64,000 nt of DNA from Kosakonia radicincitans DSM 16656 (GCF_000280495.2 NZ_CP018017.1:1-64000), one strand, 5' to 3'. Counted from the first letter of the stretch, positions 8,479 through 16,771 are shown. Notes: generated by a model not told the origin, from the sequence alone. Numbers and translations: made by a program.

Positions 8479-8757
8479 TCAGTAAACGGTTATTTCCTTT
8501 GCGCAGCAGTCGCATTGGTATTCGTTGATACCACCAGTTGCGACCCAGTTTATTGCGCCGCAGCGGCAACTCAACAGCTGGCGCATACCAGGAGCAAGTG
8601 CCCGCTCTGAAAACGACTCAACCGGGACTTCGCCCGGGTAGTAGTAACCTTTTATCAGCTTGCTGCGTGAATGCCCGTCAGTGTCGGTGTAATGCAGATA
8701 CACCTTCCGGGTATAAATCATACCCGAGTCAGTGCCGAACTGCGTTTTCAGAAGCAT
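8479..8757 (-). CDS. Small zinc-ribbon protein
   Basis: 92 residues from the ATG at 8755-8757, which overlaps the end of the LRR gene. The C-terminus has a CxCG...CxCC pair (SCRCGAINW and YQCDCCAKE) that would bind one zinc. The same tail, with CRCGANNW and CCDSCG, is in the protein at 27329-27601, so the two are paralogues. Likely a nucleic-acid or protein-binding accessory factor; no function is known. Confidence 0.6.
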   Translation of the reverse strand: MLLKTQFGTDSGMIYTRKVYLHYTDTDGHSRSKLIKGYYYPGEVPVESFSERALAPGMRQLLSCRCGAINWVATGGINEYQCDCCAKEITVY

Positions 8758-9571
8758 ACATATCCTCCAGACGCTGAATACATTGTTGTGCGGCCTTATC
8801 AAGTAGTTCAGCCGTGGGTTCATCATAGATGCCACGTACCAGCAGACCAAATATTTCCGGGTCTACAGACAAATCGTACATGCATACGCGAACGCCAAGC
8901 GCTGTACGTAGCGCATAGACATGGCGGTTAGGCTTTCCGCCGATACCGGTGACTGACGCGACATTTTCAAAATTACCAGGGTTAACCAGGTTAATCACGG
9001 GGCACGATATACACTCAGGGATCCGCTTCAGAGCCACAGCATCCAGATACAGGCTGTGGCCCACTTTCAGGTTTTTTGGCAACGCTTGCAACGGCATGGC
9101 TTCGAGGGCCAGATTTTCTTCAAGATGCAGGTTATCCGGCAAAGTGGTAATACGGGTGTTTGACAGCATCATACTGCCAGCTACTTTCAGCGTATCCGGC
9201 AGATAGGCGATATCAGTACACATGATGTCCAGAACGCGGCCCACCGTCAGATTTTCCGGCAGATACTTAAGACGTGAAGAATTCGCCATGAGCGTACCGG
9301 TAATGGTCAGGTTGTCAGGGAGAGATTCCAGCTCAGAGTAGCTGATAAACAGATTGCGGGCCACCAGCCCGGCAGGGATGCTATGAATGCCCGACAGAAT
9401 GGTCAGGGTGTTCGTCACGGTCAGATTCGCGGGAATATAGTCGCAGGGAATTGCCGGATCTTCTGGCTCAAGCGTAAACCCGACACGAAGATCGCCTTCA
9501 ACGATGATTCGTCCGTCCTGAAGGGTAAAGGCCACACCATTCGCTGCCAGTTTATCAATGAAGTCTGTCAT
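8729..9571 (-). CDS. Leucine-rich-repeat protein
   Basis: 280 residues from an ATG preceded by AAAGGA. From about residue 45 to 190 there are six to seven repeats of 20-22 residues with the pattern LPDNLTVxGxLxLxxTxI. This is the short bacterial LRR type, also seen in secreted effectors of Gram-negative pathogens. The C-terminal 80 residues do not look like an IpaH/SspH E3 ligase domain, and no signal peptide is visible, so the protein is probably cytoplasmic. Second gene of the 9930-7976 unit. Confidence 0.75.
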   Translation of the reverse strand: MTDFIDKLAANGVAFTLQDGRIIVEGDLRVGFTLEPEDPAIPCDYIPANLTVTNTLTILSGIHSIPAGLVARNLFISYSELESLPDNLTITGTLMANSSRLKYLPENLTVGRVLDIMCTDIAYLPDTLKVAGSMMLSNTRITTLPDNLHLEENLALEAMPLQALPKNLKVGHSLYLDAVALKRIPECISCPVINLVNPGNFENVASVTGIGGKPNRHVYALRTALGVRVCMYDLSVDPEIFGLLVRGIYDEPTAELLDKAAQQCIQRLEDMYASENAVRH

Positions 9572-9612
9572 ATCGGTTTCCTTTTAATGGCCCGACGAGC
9601 CGGGCCGGAGGT

Positions 9613-9930
9613 TCAGAGTTTGCTGACAAAGTTCTGCTGCGTGAACAGGTACATATCGCCCTGCTCATTGAACATGCACAGATTTTCGAGGATGCGCTTT
9701 TCAATCCAGACGACCGGCTTTTCACGCATATCCTTCGCGAGCGAAAAGGTGTTTCGCAGCCGGGTAATGCGGTGCTGATCATTGATTGCCTGGTGAATTG
9801 CGGCCTTTGACGCTGCCGCCTGCTTTTTTACGTTGTTGCGGGCACACCATAATTCGCCACTAGCGGCTGATGCCCGCGCTGCTGGCTGACGTGAGGAGTC
9901 CAGTTGGTCATAACGTAAGAGATTCGGCAT
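9613..9930 (-). CDS. Hypothetical protein
   Basis: 105 residues from the ATG at 9928-9930, chosen because GGGGG lies just upstream. Basic, alanine-rich N-terminal half, no recognised domain. First gene after the TTCGTCA promoter at 9950-9994, followed by the LRR, zinc-ribbon and acidic proteins. Confidence 0.6.
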   Translation of the reverse strand: MPNLLRYDQLDSSRQPAARASAASGELWCARNNVKKQAAASKAAIHQAINDQHRITRLRNTFSLAKDMREKPVVWIEKRILENLCMFNEQGDMYLFTQQNFVSKL

Positions 9931-9949
9931 GATGCCCCCTGTCATAGTT

Positions 9950-9994
9950 TTGTCGTTATTGACCTATTATCTGGCAGGTGGGGCTGGTGACGAA
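9950..9994 (-). promoter_or_regulatory. TTCGTCA-family promoter
   Basis: On the minus strand CTTCGTCACC is followed after 18 nt by TAATAG and then by a degenerate version of the downstream box (AACGACAAAAC). Confidence 0.65.
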
Positions 9995-10024
9995 GGGCGC
10001 TGAGGTTGTCTGATGGTTAAAAGA

Positions 10025-10052
10025 TTGCCGTTAGTGTTCCATATGGTATAAT
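10025..10052 (+). promoter_or_regulatory. Sigma70-type promoter of the Xre/RES pair
   Basis: TTGCCG and TATAAT are separated by 16 bases, 27 bp before the antitoxin start. CCATATGG overlaps the -10 and could be the operator for autoregulation. It does not belong to the TTCGTCA family. Confidence 0.7.
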
Positions 10053-10078
10053 TGAATTACCAAATGGGAGGGCTAGTT

Positions 10079-10525
10079 ATGACGATGAAAGTTTTTTCTC
10101 CAGACGTTACCAAAACGAATCAGCACTGCTTATGGCAGGTTGCTGGGCTGGATAATGACGGTATCGCGCTGATGGATAAAATCAATCACGGTCTCGATGG
10201 CACAGTAGCTAAGCACATTTCTGAATGGGCTAACATCACGCCGTCTGAGCTGCGCAAAATGTCGGGTATACCTAATACGACGTTTAATCGTAGCATCAAA
10301 GACCGTTTCACTGCCGATCAGAGCGAACGTCTGGTGCGCATTATCCGCGTAATTGAACGCGCTGTAGAGCTGTTTGAAGGTGACAAAGAAGCGGCGCACA
10401 AATGGCTGAACGAAGCGAACCGTGGTCTGAGCTGGAAATCACCGGCAGAGCTTGTTTCTTCTGAGACAGGTGCGCTTGAAGTGATGCGCCTGATTACGCG
10501 TATTGAGCACGGGGTATACTCGTGA
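10079..10525 (+). CDS. Xre/MbcA/ParS-type antitoxin (DUF2384)
   Basis: 148 residues from the ATG at 10079, preceded by GGGAGGG. The N-terminal half has a helix-turn-helix-like segment (MSGIPNTTFNRSIKDRF). The C-terminal half has the DUF2384 pattern, with EAAHKWLNEANRGLSWKSP followed by a region that would neutralise the toxin. Its stop overlaps the RES gene start by 4 bp, the classical Xre-RES organisation. It should bind its own promoter and inhibit the toxin. Confidence 0.85.
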   Translation: MTMKVFSPDVTKTNQHCLWQVAGLDNDGIALMDKINHGLDGTVAKHISEWANITPSELRKMSGIPNTTFNRSIKDRFTADQSERLVRIIRVIERAVELFEGDKEAAHKWLNEANRGLSWKSPAELVSSETGALEVMRLITRIEHGVYS

Positions 10526-10980
10526 TCCTTTACCGACTGACCAAGACCCGTTATCTGATGACTGCGTGGTCTGGTCTGGGTGCGAAAGAAGCGGGGGGCC
10601 GCTGGAACAGCGTAGGCACTGCAATGGTCTACCTGTCTGAAACGGCCAGCCTTACCATGCTTGAAACGCTGGTACACATTCACGCGCCGCAGTTACTGGA
10701 CGACTTTACACTGCTGAGTCTTGATGTACCGGATGATCAGATCCAGACCTTCGACATGAGCCGTCTCCCTGATAACTGGGCGAGTGAGGATGCTCCTGCT
10801 GAGCTGGCGCTCTACGGTGATAACTGGGCTGAAAGCGGTTCTTCTATCGCGCTGCGTATTCCAAGTGCGTTGTCTCCGGTTGAATTTAACTACTTGCTGA
10901 ATCCGGCACACCCTGAACTCTTTGACCTGATGGCTACGGTTAAGAAAATTCCGTTCCGGTTTGATTCCCGCCTGAAATAA
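10522..10980 (+). CDS. RES-domain toxin
   Basis: 152 residues starting at a GTG that overlaps the antitoxin stop. RES features are visible: the Arg near the N-terminus (YRLTKTRY), GGRWNSVG, YLSETASLTMLE and the late serine region IPSALSP. Characterised RES toxins such as MbcT act on NAD+. It is probably a post-segregational stabilisation module. It stands on the opposite strand from its neighbours, which suggests a separately acquired cassette. Confidence 0.85.
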   Translation: MILYRLTKTRYLMTAWSGLGAKEAGGRWNSVGTAMVYLSETASLTMLETLVHIHAPQLLDDFTLLSLDVPDDQIQTFDMSRLPDNWASEDAPAELALYGDNWAESGSSIALRIPSALSPVEFNYLLNPAHPELFDLMATVKKIPFRFDSRLK

Positions 10981-11023
10981 CACACAGGCAACTCCCCGGC
11001 ATTGACGAACTGAGGTGTCTCTG

Positions 11024-11254
11024 ATGATTCAGAAAGCGAAAGTCGCTAAAGCGTTTATCTCTGTAATTGCCTTGTTCGCCTTTGTCTACTGGGGACTTGA
11101 TCCCGATTCAATTTGTCAGGCAGTTGGTGACGCATCTCAAACCTGCGGTTACTCCGGCAAGAATGGCGATGCGAGTCTGGTTGGTTCCGTGTTTGCTCTG
11201 ATGCTGACGGTGTTGGCGGGTGCGATGCTTTGGGCGTGGGTCAGGAAAGGCTAA
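11024..11254 (+). CDS. Small membrane protein following the RES toxin
   Basis: 76 residues from the ATG at 11024, preceded by GAGGTG. Two hydrophobic spans (about residues 11-25 and 52-70) flank a loop with two cysteines. It follows the RES gene by about 40 bp on the same strand and could be cotranscribed. Not recognised. Confidence 0.6.
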   Translation: MIQKAKVAKAFISVIALFAFVYWGLDPDSICQAVGDASQTCGYSGKNGDASLVGSVFALMLTVLAGAMLWAWVRKG

Positions 11255-11321
11255 TCAGAACTCTTGCAACTCCCTCCGTGATGCCGGGTGACGCTCCTCA
11301 CTGAGCGCCACCAGTCAGTCA

Positions 11322-11588
11322 TTACAAACGGGTTGATGATTCAATCGCGGGCGGAAGGCTACTATTCAGCGCGTCGAACCCGCCAAATGCCCGGCCCTCT
11401 TTTGTCAGCACCAGATGCATCGGCGTTTCGTTGATATTACGGGCGATGTAATCGTTGATGAATGCCCGCGCCTGATCGGCATTTTTAACCTCTGCTGTTT
11501 CCGGCATGGAGTTATGGGAACGATTAAAGACGACAGAGACATAATTCCCTTCAATTCTTACCGGGCGAGTCGATACGGTGAGTTTCAT
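11322..11588 (-). CDS. Hypothetical protein
   Basis: 88 residues from the ATG at 11588, which has AGGA at good spacing; another ATG lies two codons upstream. Second gene of the unit with 11638-12192. No recognised domain. Confidence 0.55.
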   Translation of the reverse strand: MKLTVSTRPVRIEGNYVSVVFNRSHNSMPETAEVKNADQARAFINDYIARNINETPMHLVLTKEGRAFGGFDALNSSLPPAIESSTRL

Positions 11589-11637
11589 GGTCATTTTCCT
11601 GTAGTGAGTGTTGTGTGTATTGGTGTTCTGCCACTAT

Positions 11638-12192
11638 CTACTGCAACGTTGCGGCCACAGGGCGAAGAATTGCTATCGCCTTTGATAACGCCTGCCGCTC
11701 ACCACCATCAAGGATTCTGACTGCTTCTACGCAAGCCGCTTCTGCTGTATCAGCACGTTCTACCAACGTCCTGACGGTATTTTCATATGATCCGCAATCA
11801 GGCTCCTGATTGCTGTCTTCGCTCAGCGTGTTCCATGACTCAGTGAGGTTAACTGCAACAGCGACCAATTGGTCAGTGCTGATATCACCTTTTACGCAAC
11901 GGCAGGCCACTTCAGCGCCCAGACGTTCAGCAATGTCGTAGTACCAGACTCCCGGTTCTTCAGATGCCTGATACGCAGGTTCGCAGGCTTTACAGATCTG
12001 CTCTGCGGCATCCAACATCCAGTGAGCACATTCAATTTCGCCACCAGCCAGCGTTTCACAGATCATTGTCTGTACGCTGTCACAGTTGAAGGTGAGGGGG
12101 ATAGGATTAGCCACTGATAATGCGGTCAGACGGGAGACTTCATGCTGGAAGCCCTGAAACATGAACATGGCGCAGATAGCTGGATTTAACAT
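11638..12192 (-). CDS. Hypothetical protein
   Basis: 184 residues, acidic, predicted mostly helical, rich in Ala and Glu with several cysteines. The start ATG follows AGGGGTCTACC. First gene after a promoter with both TTCGTCA and the GTAAACAAAACGAA box. Not recognised. Confidence 0.65.
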   Translation of the reverse strand: MLNPAICAMFMFQGFQHEVSRLTALSVANPIPLTFNCDSVQTMICETLAGGEIECAHWMLDAAEQICKACEPAYQASEEPGVWYYDIAERLGAEVACRCVKGDISTDQLVAVAVNLTESWNTLSEDSNQEPDCGSYENTVRTLVERADTAEAACVEAVRILDGGERQALSKAIAILRPVAATLQ

Positions 12193-12206
12193 GGTAGACC
12201 CCTGTA

Positions 12207-12268
12207 GTTATGTGTGTTGTTCGTTTTGTTTACATAACCAGTTAACCACGCTCCCCGCAGGTGACGAA
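12207..12268 (-). promoter_or_regulatory. TTCGTCA-family promoter with inverted repeat and GTAAAC box
   Basis: TTCGTCA (complement of 12262-12268) is followed by GTAAACAAAACGAA (complement of 12220-12233). The box is flanked by the perfect 7-bp arms GTTATGT (12207-12213) and ACATAAC (12232-12238). The spacing between the two elements is 28 nt here against 24 in other copies. Confidence 0.65.
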
Positions 12269-12291
12269 GGCTTTCGGGGCAGAAAATTCAC

Positions 12292-12318
12292 AAAAAAAAC
12301 CGACCATTAAGGCCGGTT
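12292..12318 (-). terminator. Rho-independent terminator
   Basis: The stem ACCGGCC/GGTCGGT is followed by T8 on the minus strand. It closes the unit 13254-12351. Confidence 0.8.
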
Positions 12319-12350
12319 ATGATCTGGAGTATATGGGGCTGAAAACCGCG

Positions 12351-12692
12351 TTATGCCTTCACTTTCGCCATAAACAGCTGCATGGTTTCTTCAGCAAGCG
12401 GAGTGCCAACCTGCTCAAGAACATACTCCGCGACATGCGGGGTGAGAATGAAGTCGATAAACTCCGGCAAGGACATGCTGTTCAGGCTCGGTAGCTGTCT
12501 GGACAGTGCATTCTGGTAATTTTCCACTTCACCCAGTTTGCGCTCGGGCCAGCCCACCAGCTCAGGGTGCTTTTCCTTAAGTGCGAGGCCGCGCTCCGGG
12601 AAACTGTTACTGATGGGGTGTCTGGCGAGGGTGGGGATCAGGAGATTCGCCAGAAAATCCACTTTCTCGTAATCAAGACAGACAGAATTCAT
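12351..12692 (-). CDS. Hypothetical protein
   Basis: 113 residues, predicted helical, soluble, start ATG preceded by AGAGG. Second gene of the unit after 12811-13254. No recognised domain. Confidence 0.6.
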   Translation of the reverse strand: MNSVCLDYEKVDFLANLLIPTLARHPISNSFPERGLALKEKHPELVGWPERKLGEVENYQNALSRQLPSLNSMSLPEFIDFILTPHVAEYVLEQVGTPLAEETMQLFMAKVKA

Positions 12693-12810
12693 ATAGGTTT
12701 ACCTCTTGCCACTGGCTATGATGTTCGCTTGCTATCTGGAAAACTCTACCAAAGCGGCTGGCGATATCTCATTGAAAACGCCAGCAGAATGCGGTCATTT
12801 CCAGCAGGAG

Positions 12811-13254
12811 TTACCCCATCTGATAACTGTCATAAGATGCCCCGCAGGCTTCCACCAGCGCATCCAGATCACCGGTAAACTCTCTGGCCCGCTTCATCAA
12901 TGCACGGTGTAATTCCGCTGGTGGAATGTCATCGCTACTCTTCGCCGGGTATTCAACACTGAACGCGATGGTAAACGCATGGCTATACCACGGCCCGGCA
13001 TTCTGGTTTTCAAAGCGGGCCATCAGCTGGCTTTCGGTTGTATCGGTAGCAAATGTATCGAGGTGGACGACATCGACCGGCACGTTGAGTGCCCCGGCAG
13101 TGGTTGATGCCAGCTGCCGGGCTTCGTCTCCTCGCTCTGGTGGTGCGCAGTAGAGACATTTCCCGTTCAGTACCACCAGCGTCTGACCGTAGGTCGTACT
13201 GACGATACTCACGGTGTTAGCCGGTTGCGGGTGTGTGGTTGCAGTGTGCTGCAT
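12811..13254 (-). CDS. Hypothetical protein
   Basis: 147 residues. The ATG at 13252-13254 is chosen because GGAG lies eight bases upstream. It contains one CxxC-like pair (YCAPPE preceded by KCL). Acidic, soluble, not recognised. First gene behind a TTCGTCA element at 13310-13316. Confidence 0.6.
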   Translation of the reverse strand: MQHTATTHPQPANTVSIVSTTYGQTLVVLNGKCLYCAPPERGDEARQLASTTAGALNVPVDVVHLDTFATDTTESQLMARFENQNAGPWYSHAFTIAFSVEYPAKSSDDIPPAELHRALMKRAREFTGDLDALVEACGASYDSYQMG

Positions 13255-13284
13255 GGTGTTCTCCATTAGGTCACTCACATGGCA

Positions 13285-13316
13285 ACCAGCTTACCCGGCA
13301 CAATTCAGCTGACGAA
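13285..13316 (-). promoter_or_regulatory. TTCGTCA-family promoter (weaker match)
   Basis: TTTCGTCAGC is followed after 16 nt by TAAGCT on the minus strand. No clear inverted repeat. Confidence 0.45.
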
Positions 13317-13491
13317 ATCAGGACGGACTGGTGTATATCGTTCGCAAAATAAAGATATTTTTTATCATCAGCACCGGTAGTTACGGGGCAAATTGCAGGT
13401 ATCCGGTACAATGGTGATATGAAGGGCATTACATGCAGAATCGTGTGGCCCGGCAGACGGATACCGAATATCAGCAGAAGGAACCAGGACA

Positions 13492-13830
13492 ATGCAGGAA
13501 CTCGACTTTGACCATATCCAGATAAACCTGAACCCGCGAGCGTGTGCTGTCACACCTATCCCGGAAGACCTGAAAAGGGAGCTGGCTTATCTGGGCGCTA
13601 TCGCAGAGAGAAAGAAATTCGCGGCAAGCCTGATTGTTAATCTCTACAACCCGGACGTTTGCGGGGCGAATATGTACAAACTCACGGCCTATTGCCGTAA
13701 CGAGTCATGCGATACCCTTCGCGATGGCATGATGACCCTGATACAGCTTTGTGCATACATGGAGTCACATGAGATCTATGGCGAGACGTTTGTCAAAAAG
13801 CTGATTAAACAATGGGAGTTTCGTAAGTAG
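13492..13830 (+). CDS. Hypothetical protein
   Basis: 112 residues, rightward, start ATG preceded by AAGGAACCAGGACA. Soluble, contains a CRNESCD motif with two cysteines. Monocistronic, with its own terminator. One of the few rightward genes in this block and without the TTCGTCA promoter. Not recognised. Confidence 0.6.
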   Translation: MQELDFDHIQINLNPRACAVTPIPEDLKRELAYLGAIAERKKFAASLIVNLYNPDVCGANMYKLTAYCRNESCDTLRDGMMTLIQLCAYMESHEIYGETFVKKLIKQWEFRK

Positions 13831-13857
13831 TCTGCTGCTTCAAAATACCTTTCTGAC

Positions 13858-13884
13858 AGGGCGCTATGTGCGCCCTTTTATTTT
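13858..13884 (+). terminator. Rho-independent terminator
   Basis: AGGGCGC/GTGCGCCCT stem followed by TTTTATTTT on the plus strand, 28 bp after the 13830 stop. Confidence 0.8.
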
Positions 13885-13925
13885 AAAAAAACGGGAAGGT
13901 CTTGCCCGGGTATTACCTGCTATTT

Positions 13926-14015
13926 TCAACTACCAAACCACAACGGCAGAAGAAAATTGACCAGTCGAAGCAATTCGACCAGGAGTTCGACATACAGGAA
14001 ATGGAAGTCTTTCAT
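13926..14015 (-). CDS. Candidate 29-residue hydrophobic peptide
   Basis: A short ORF starting at the ATG 14013-14015 encodes a leucine/valine/phenylalanine-rich peptide with a few charges near the N-terminus and ending LWFGS. The size and composition are like type I toxin peptides such as TisB. The frame is open upstream (to 14141), so a longer, overlapping leader frame exists, as in hok/mok arrangements. The ribosome-binding site is weak (GAAGAGA). No antisense RNA was identified. Confidence 0.35.
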   Translation of the reverse strand: MKDFHFLYVELLVELLRLVNFLLPLWFGS

Positions 14016-14192
14016 AACAGTCTCTTCATATAATTGGCTCGACAAAATCGTTGCATCACGACGATCGCAGGTGTGAGGTTTGTTTTCTTCGTGGGGGTTG
14101 TCAGCTATCACGACATTGAGGCAGGCAAGCGCAGGTGTCACAGTTTCGGGTATATTTTATGCTGGTGGGGTGACCACCAGCTGCGGGTATAG

Positions 14193-14519
14193 TTACTTAA
14201 TGGTTTTCAGGAGGGTGAACTTGGTTTTGCACCGGGTGCATTGCGCTTTCAGAGACCCGGAGCGCACCTGTTTCAGTTTCCCGGCGCACTGGGTACAGGC
14301 TACGTCCTTCACACGTTGTGCCATTCGCTCATCCACAGCGAGTGTTTTGGTCGGGTTATGCTTACGCTTGGGAGCCTTCAAAAGCCCCAGCGCCCGCAAC
14401 GTGGCTTTGTACTCCCGGGTGATCCATTGACCGTCGCGCTCATAGTGCAGGCCATCCCCCATCATATCGCCAAGCTGTATCAGCCGCTGATGCAGCACTT
14501 TTTCTTCTTCAGGACTCAT
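14193..14519 (-). CDS. Zinc-ribbon protein
   Basis: 108 residues from the ATG at 14519, preceded by AGAGAG. The C-terminal 35 residues hold CTQCAGKLKQ and QCTRCKTKF, a four-cysteine zinc ribbon, after a basic linker. This architecture fits a DNA- or RNA-binding adaptor. Third gene of the unit 15299-14193. Confidence 0.6.
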   Translation of the reverse strand: MSPEEEKVLHQRLIQLGDMMGDGLHYERDGQWITREYKATLRALGLLKAPKRKHNPTKTLAVDERMAQRVKDVACTQCAGKLKQVRSGSLKAQCTRCKTKFTLLKTIK

Positions 14520-14602
14520 ATACCGTGCTCTCTTTAAATTATTGAGACGGAACCGAGCCGATTGATACCTCATATGAGGCCACCAGCGTCTTTACTGGCG
14601 TT

Positions 14603-15001
14603 TCAACGAAGCTGACGCTCTGCTGAGTAGAGTCGAATGAGAATCGCGTCCAGCGCCCCACAGAGCGCGATCCTGAAGCTTTCGCTATGACCGTCCCGTT
14701 CGCGCATCTCCAGAAGGGCATCCAGCTCGTTATCGTCAATCGGCAGTGGCCCGGAACAGAAGGTTTTCACCATGTCAGAGGTGTCAGGGTTTATACCTGC
14801 AATGCGCAGGATATCGGGAACCTCAGACCGGTAGATCACCGGTCGGCCTGATGGCGGTGTCCACGTTATCGGCTCTATCTTCAGTTGCGGTAAGCCAGCA
14901 CCGGCGAGGGCGTTATTCAGATCGTCTATAAGCACGACATCCGCTCCTGAAGGAGGATGTACGCCGAGGGCCGCAGGGATTTCGACAGAGATATTGTGCA
15001 T
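14603..15001 (-). CDS. Hypothetical protein
   Basis: 132 residues from the ATG at 14999-15001, preceded by GAGGTAAACGCC. Soluble, C-terminal helix with Arg-rich end. Lies 10 bp after the glutaredoxin-like gene in the same unit. Not recognised. Confidence 0.6.
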   Translation of the reverse strand: MHNISVEIPAALGVHPPSGADVVLIDDLNNALAGAGLPQLKIEPITWTPPSGRPVIYRSEVPDILRIAGINPDTSDMVKTFCSGPLPIDDNELDALLEMRERDGHSESFRIALCGALDAILIRLYSAERQLR

Positions 15002-15011
15002 GGCGTTTACC

Positions 15012-15299
15012 TCAGTGAAGGACGTGATTAACCAGCGACGGGGGGATATCGAGTGACCCGACACTCCAGCCATTGGCAGTTGTCGCAATAAGATCTGGCC
15101 GGAACCCACCCCAACCCGTCACACGGCCCGAATCGTTGACCACCACCACCAGCGGCGCACCGGTATTTTGTGTCAGGCGAACGAGATCTGCGTTGTCCAC
15201 CAGCGGGATCTCATTCACGTCCACCCCAGCCAGAGAAAAGCGGGTAAGCGTCATGCGACATTTCGGACAATCAGGGGCAGTAAACACAGTAATTTTCAT
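15012..15299 (-). CDS. Glutaredoxin/NrdH-like thiol protein
   Basis: 95 residues. The first strand MKITVFTAP is followed by the redox motif CPKC and helix MTLTRFSLAGV. A cis-proline region (GAPLVVVV) and GWGGFRPDLI follow, the order of NrdH/glutaredoxin folds. I place the start at ATG 15297-15299. An ATG at 15332 has a GGGA upstream but overlaps the -10 of the TTCGTCA promoter and could not be on that transcript. Likely a reductant for a plasmid or host enzyme; the partner is unknown. Confidence 0.75.
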   Translation of the reverse strand: MKITVFTAPDCPKCRMTLTRFSLAGVDVNEIPLVDNADLVRLTQNTGAPLVVVVNDSGRVTGWGGFRPDLIATTANGWSVGSLDIPPSLVNHVLH

Positions 15300-15319
15300 T
15301 GGGATAGCCTGGTGTATAC

Positions 15320-15358
15320 GGGATATATTCATTATCCCAGCTTTCCGCTTCTGACGAA
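15320..15358 (-). promoter_or_regulatory. TTCGTCA-family promoter
   Basis: TTCGTCA (complement of 15352-15358) is followed after 17 nt by TAATGA on the minus strand. The -10 lies in the perfect hairpin GGGATA (15320-15325)/TATCCC (15333-15338). Confidence 0.65.
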
Positions 15359-15439
15359 GCGTTGCGCGGGTAATCAGAGCGTAAGCAGGTAAGATATTGT
15401 TGGGGCCATCCTGCAACATCAGTTGCGCCAGTTGCCTGG

Positions 15440-15559
15440 CTATTCGTCGCTCTCTCCATTAGAGAAAATAAACCAAATAAGCAGAACGCCTCCGACCCAC
15501 ATTCCAACAAAGAGGCAAATACCGATCAGGTCATAGACGTATTGTGGGATTTCATTCAT
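15440..15559 (-). CDS. Small membrane peptide (39 aa)
   Basis: The ATG at 15557-15559 has AGGA seven bases upstream. The peptide has one hydrophobic span (about residues 11-32, LIGICLFVGMWVGGVLLIWF) and an acidic tail. It lies at the end of the unit after the HAD-like gene and is below usual annotation length. Function unknown. Confidence 0.55.
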   Translation of the reverse strand: MNEIPQYVYDLIGICLFVGMWVGGVLLIWFIFSNGESDE

Positions 15560-15600
15560 AACGCATCCTCATTAATAATTTGTATTCAGCCTTAAACCGG

Positions 15601-16131
15601 TCATTTCATTAACCGAATCCGGTCTATCAAAGCGCTACCCTGCGTTGCATTCAGCCCCTCGTGCCGGTGAGTCAGGAACAGGGCAGGGCAGTCAGTTGGA
15701 AAGAGTCGAGCGGTATCGTCCACGAAGGTGTAATGCTGTAGGCCGAACCGTTTAACGACCGCCATGCATTCGTGATAACGCACGTGGTTATTCACCAGCC
15801 CATCCAGATCGGGATTGAGTCCAGCAATCCGATCGCGTATACCCGCAGGGAAATGACTCAGCACCATCTCCCGGGGTACGCCGGTACGCCAGTTTGTGGA
15901 AAGGATAATTCCCGTCTGCGGGCATTGCGTCAGCACGTGATCCAGCACAGGCATAAACTCCAGTGACCCGTTTTCCGCCCGGTGGAGTACACCGTCGATG
16001 TCCAGGAAAATCCAGTGACGACGGGCATCTATTTCCAGCCAGAACTCGCCCGCAGAGCGCCGGGTCGACATACAATCTATATCGTCCTGACAGGTAAACC
16101 TGACTAACCACTTCTGTAATAATCGGAACAT
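15601..16131 (-). CDS. HAD-superfamily phosphatase-like protein
   Basis: 176 residues from the ATG at 16129-16131, preceded by GAGAGG. HAD motif I is FLDIDGVL (about residue 42), motif II IILSTNWR, and a late motif FVDDTARLFP supplies the acidic pair. The arrangement resembles the HAD domains found with RNA-repair proteins, but no ligase or kinase lies nearby. A phosphatase acting on nucleotides or nucleic-acid ends is a reasonable guess. Confidence 0.7.
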   Translation of the reverse strand: MFRLLQKWLVRFTCQDDIDCMSTRRSAGEFWLEIDARRHWIFLDIDGVLHRAENGSLEFMPVLDHVLTQCPQTGIILSTNWRTGVPREMVLSHFPAGIRDRIAGLNPDLDGLVNNHVRYHECMAVVKRFGLQHYTFVDDTARLFPTDCPALFLTHRHEGLNATQGSALIDRIRLMK

Positions 16132-16153
16132 AGAGGCCTCTCGCGGTAGTTGA

Positions 16154-16771
16154 CTATATGCAGAACCGGCAACCATCAAAATCATACGGATTCTGTTGCC
16201 ATGAAATACGGCCACACCCGGGGCAATTCCAGCGAGTCAGCCCCTTTGACTGTCGGCGATTTTGGCGTTTCAGCCAGGCAGGCATCAGCAGACCGGCCCC
16301 CTGCGTCATTTTACGGCGGTCTATCCGCTCAACACTGAAGGTAGGGCGCTTTGCAGCGTCAGGGATGTGATGGGGTAACCAGACGACATCAGGTCTATCT
16401 GCCTGTGGTGAGTCAAAAACTCTGGCAAGGGAAAAATCCGTGGTAGTACCCGCATCAGCCAGCCAGAACAGATCGTTTCCGTCCCATTGGCCATTAACGA
16501 AGCCGACATATTTGGTGGCGCTTTCGGAGAGAATGGTTTTTCCCGGTACAAACTGATGATCAACATGAAACACGAGATGGCGGTCGACTGCATCGGCATC
16601 AACCGGCAGGTCAAACTCCCGTCCCGTATTCCATGCGCGTTGTGCTTCCTCGCGGGTGTAAACCCGGGCATTACGCTGATCGGTGCTGTAACCTCTGCCG
16701 TGATGGCTATGAAAAGCGGTATTGCTACCAACGGTGTCACGCAAGCTGACCAGATAAAAACGGTCTTTCAT
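16154..16771 (-). CDS. Hypothetical protein with C-terminal zinc ribbon
   Basis: 205 residues. The C-terminus has CPGCG and GCRFC, a treble-clef-like zinc site. The rest is soluble with several His pairs (HSHHGRG, HHIPD). Lies between the 184-residue gene and the HAD gene, closely spaced. Not recognised. Confidence 0.65.
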   Translation of the reverse strand: MKDRFYLVSLRDTVGSNTAFHSHHGRGYSTDQRNARVYTREEAQRAWNTGREFDLPVDADAVDRHLVFHVDHQFVPGKTILSESATKYVGFVNGQWDGNDLFWLADAGTTTDFSLARVFDSPQADRPDVVWLPHHIPDAAKRPTFSVERIDRRKMTQGAGLLMPAWLKRQNRRQSKGLTRWNCPGCGRISWQQNPYDFDGCRFCI

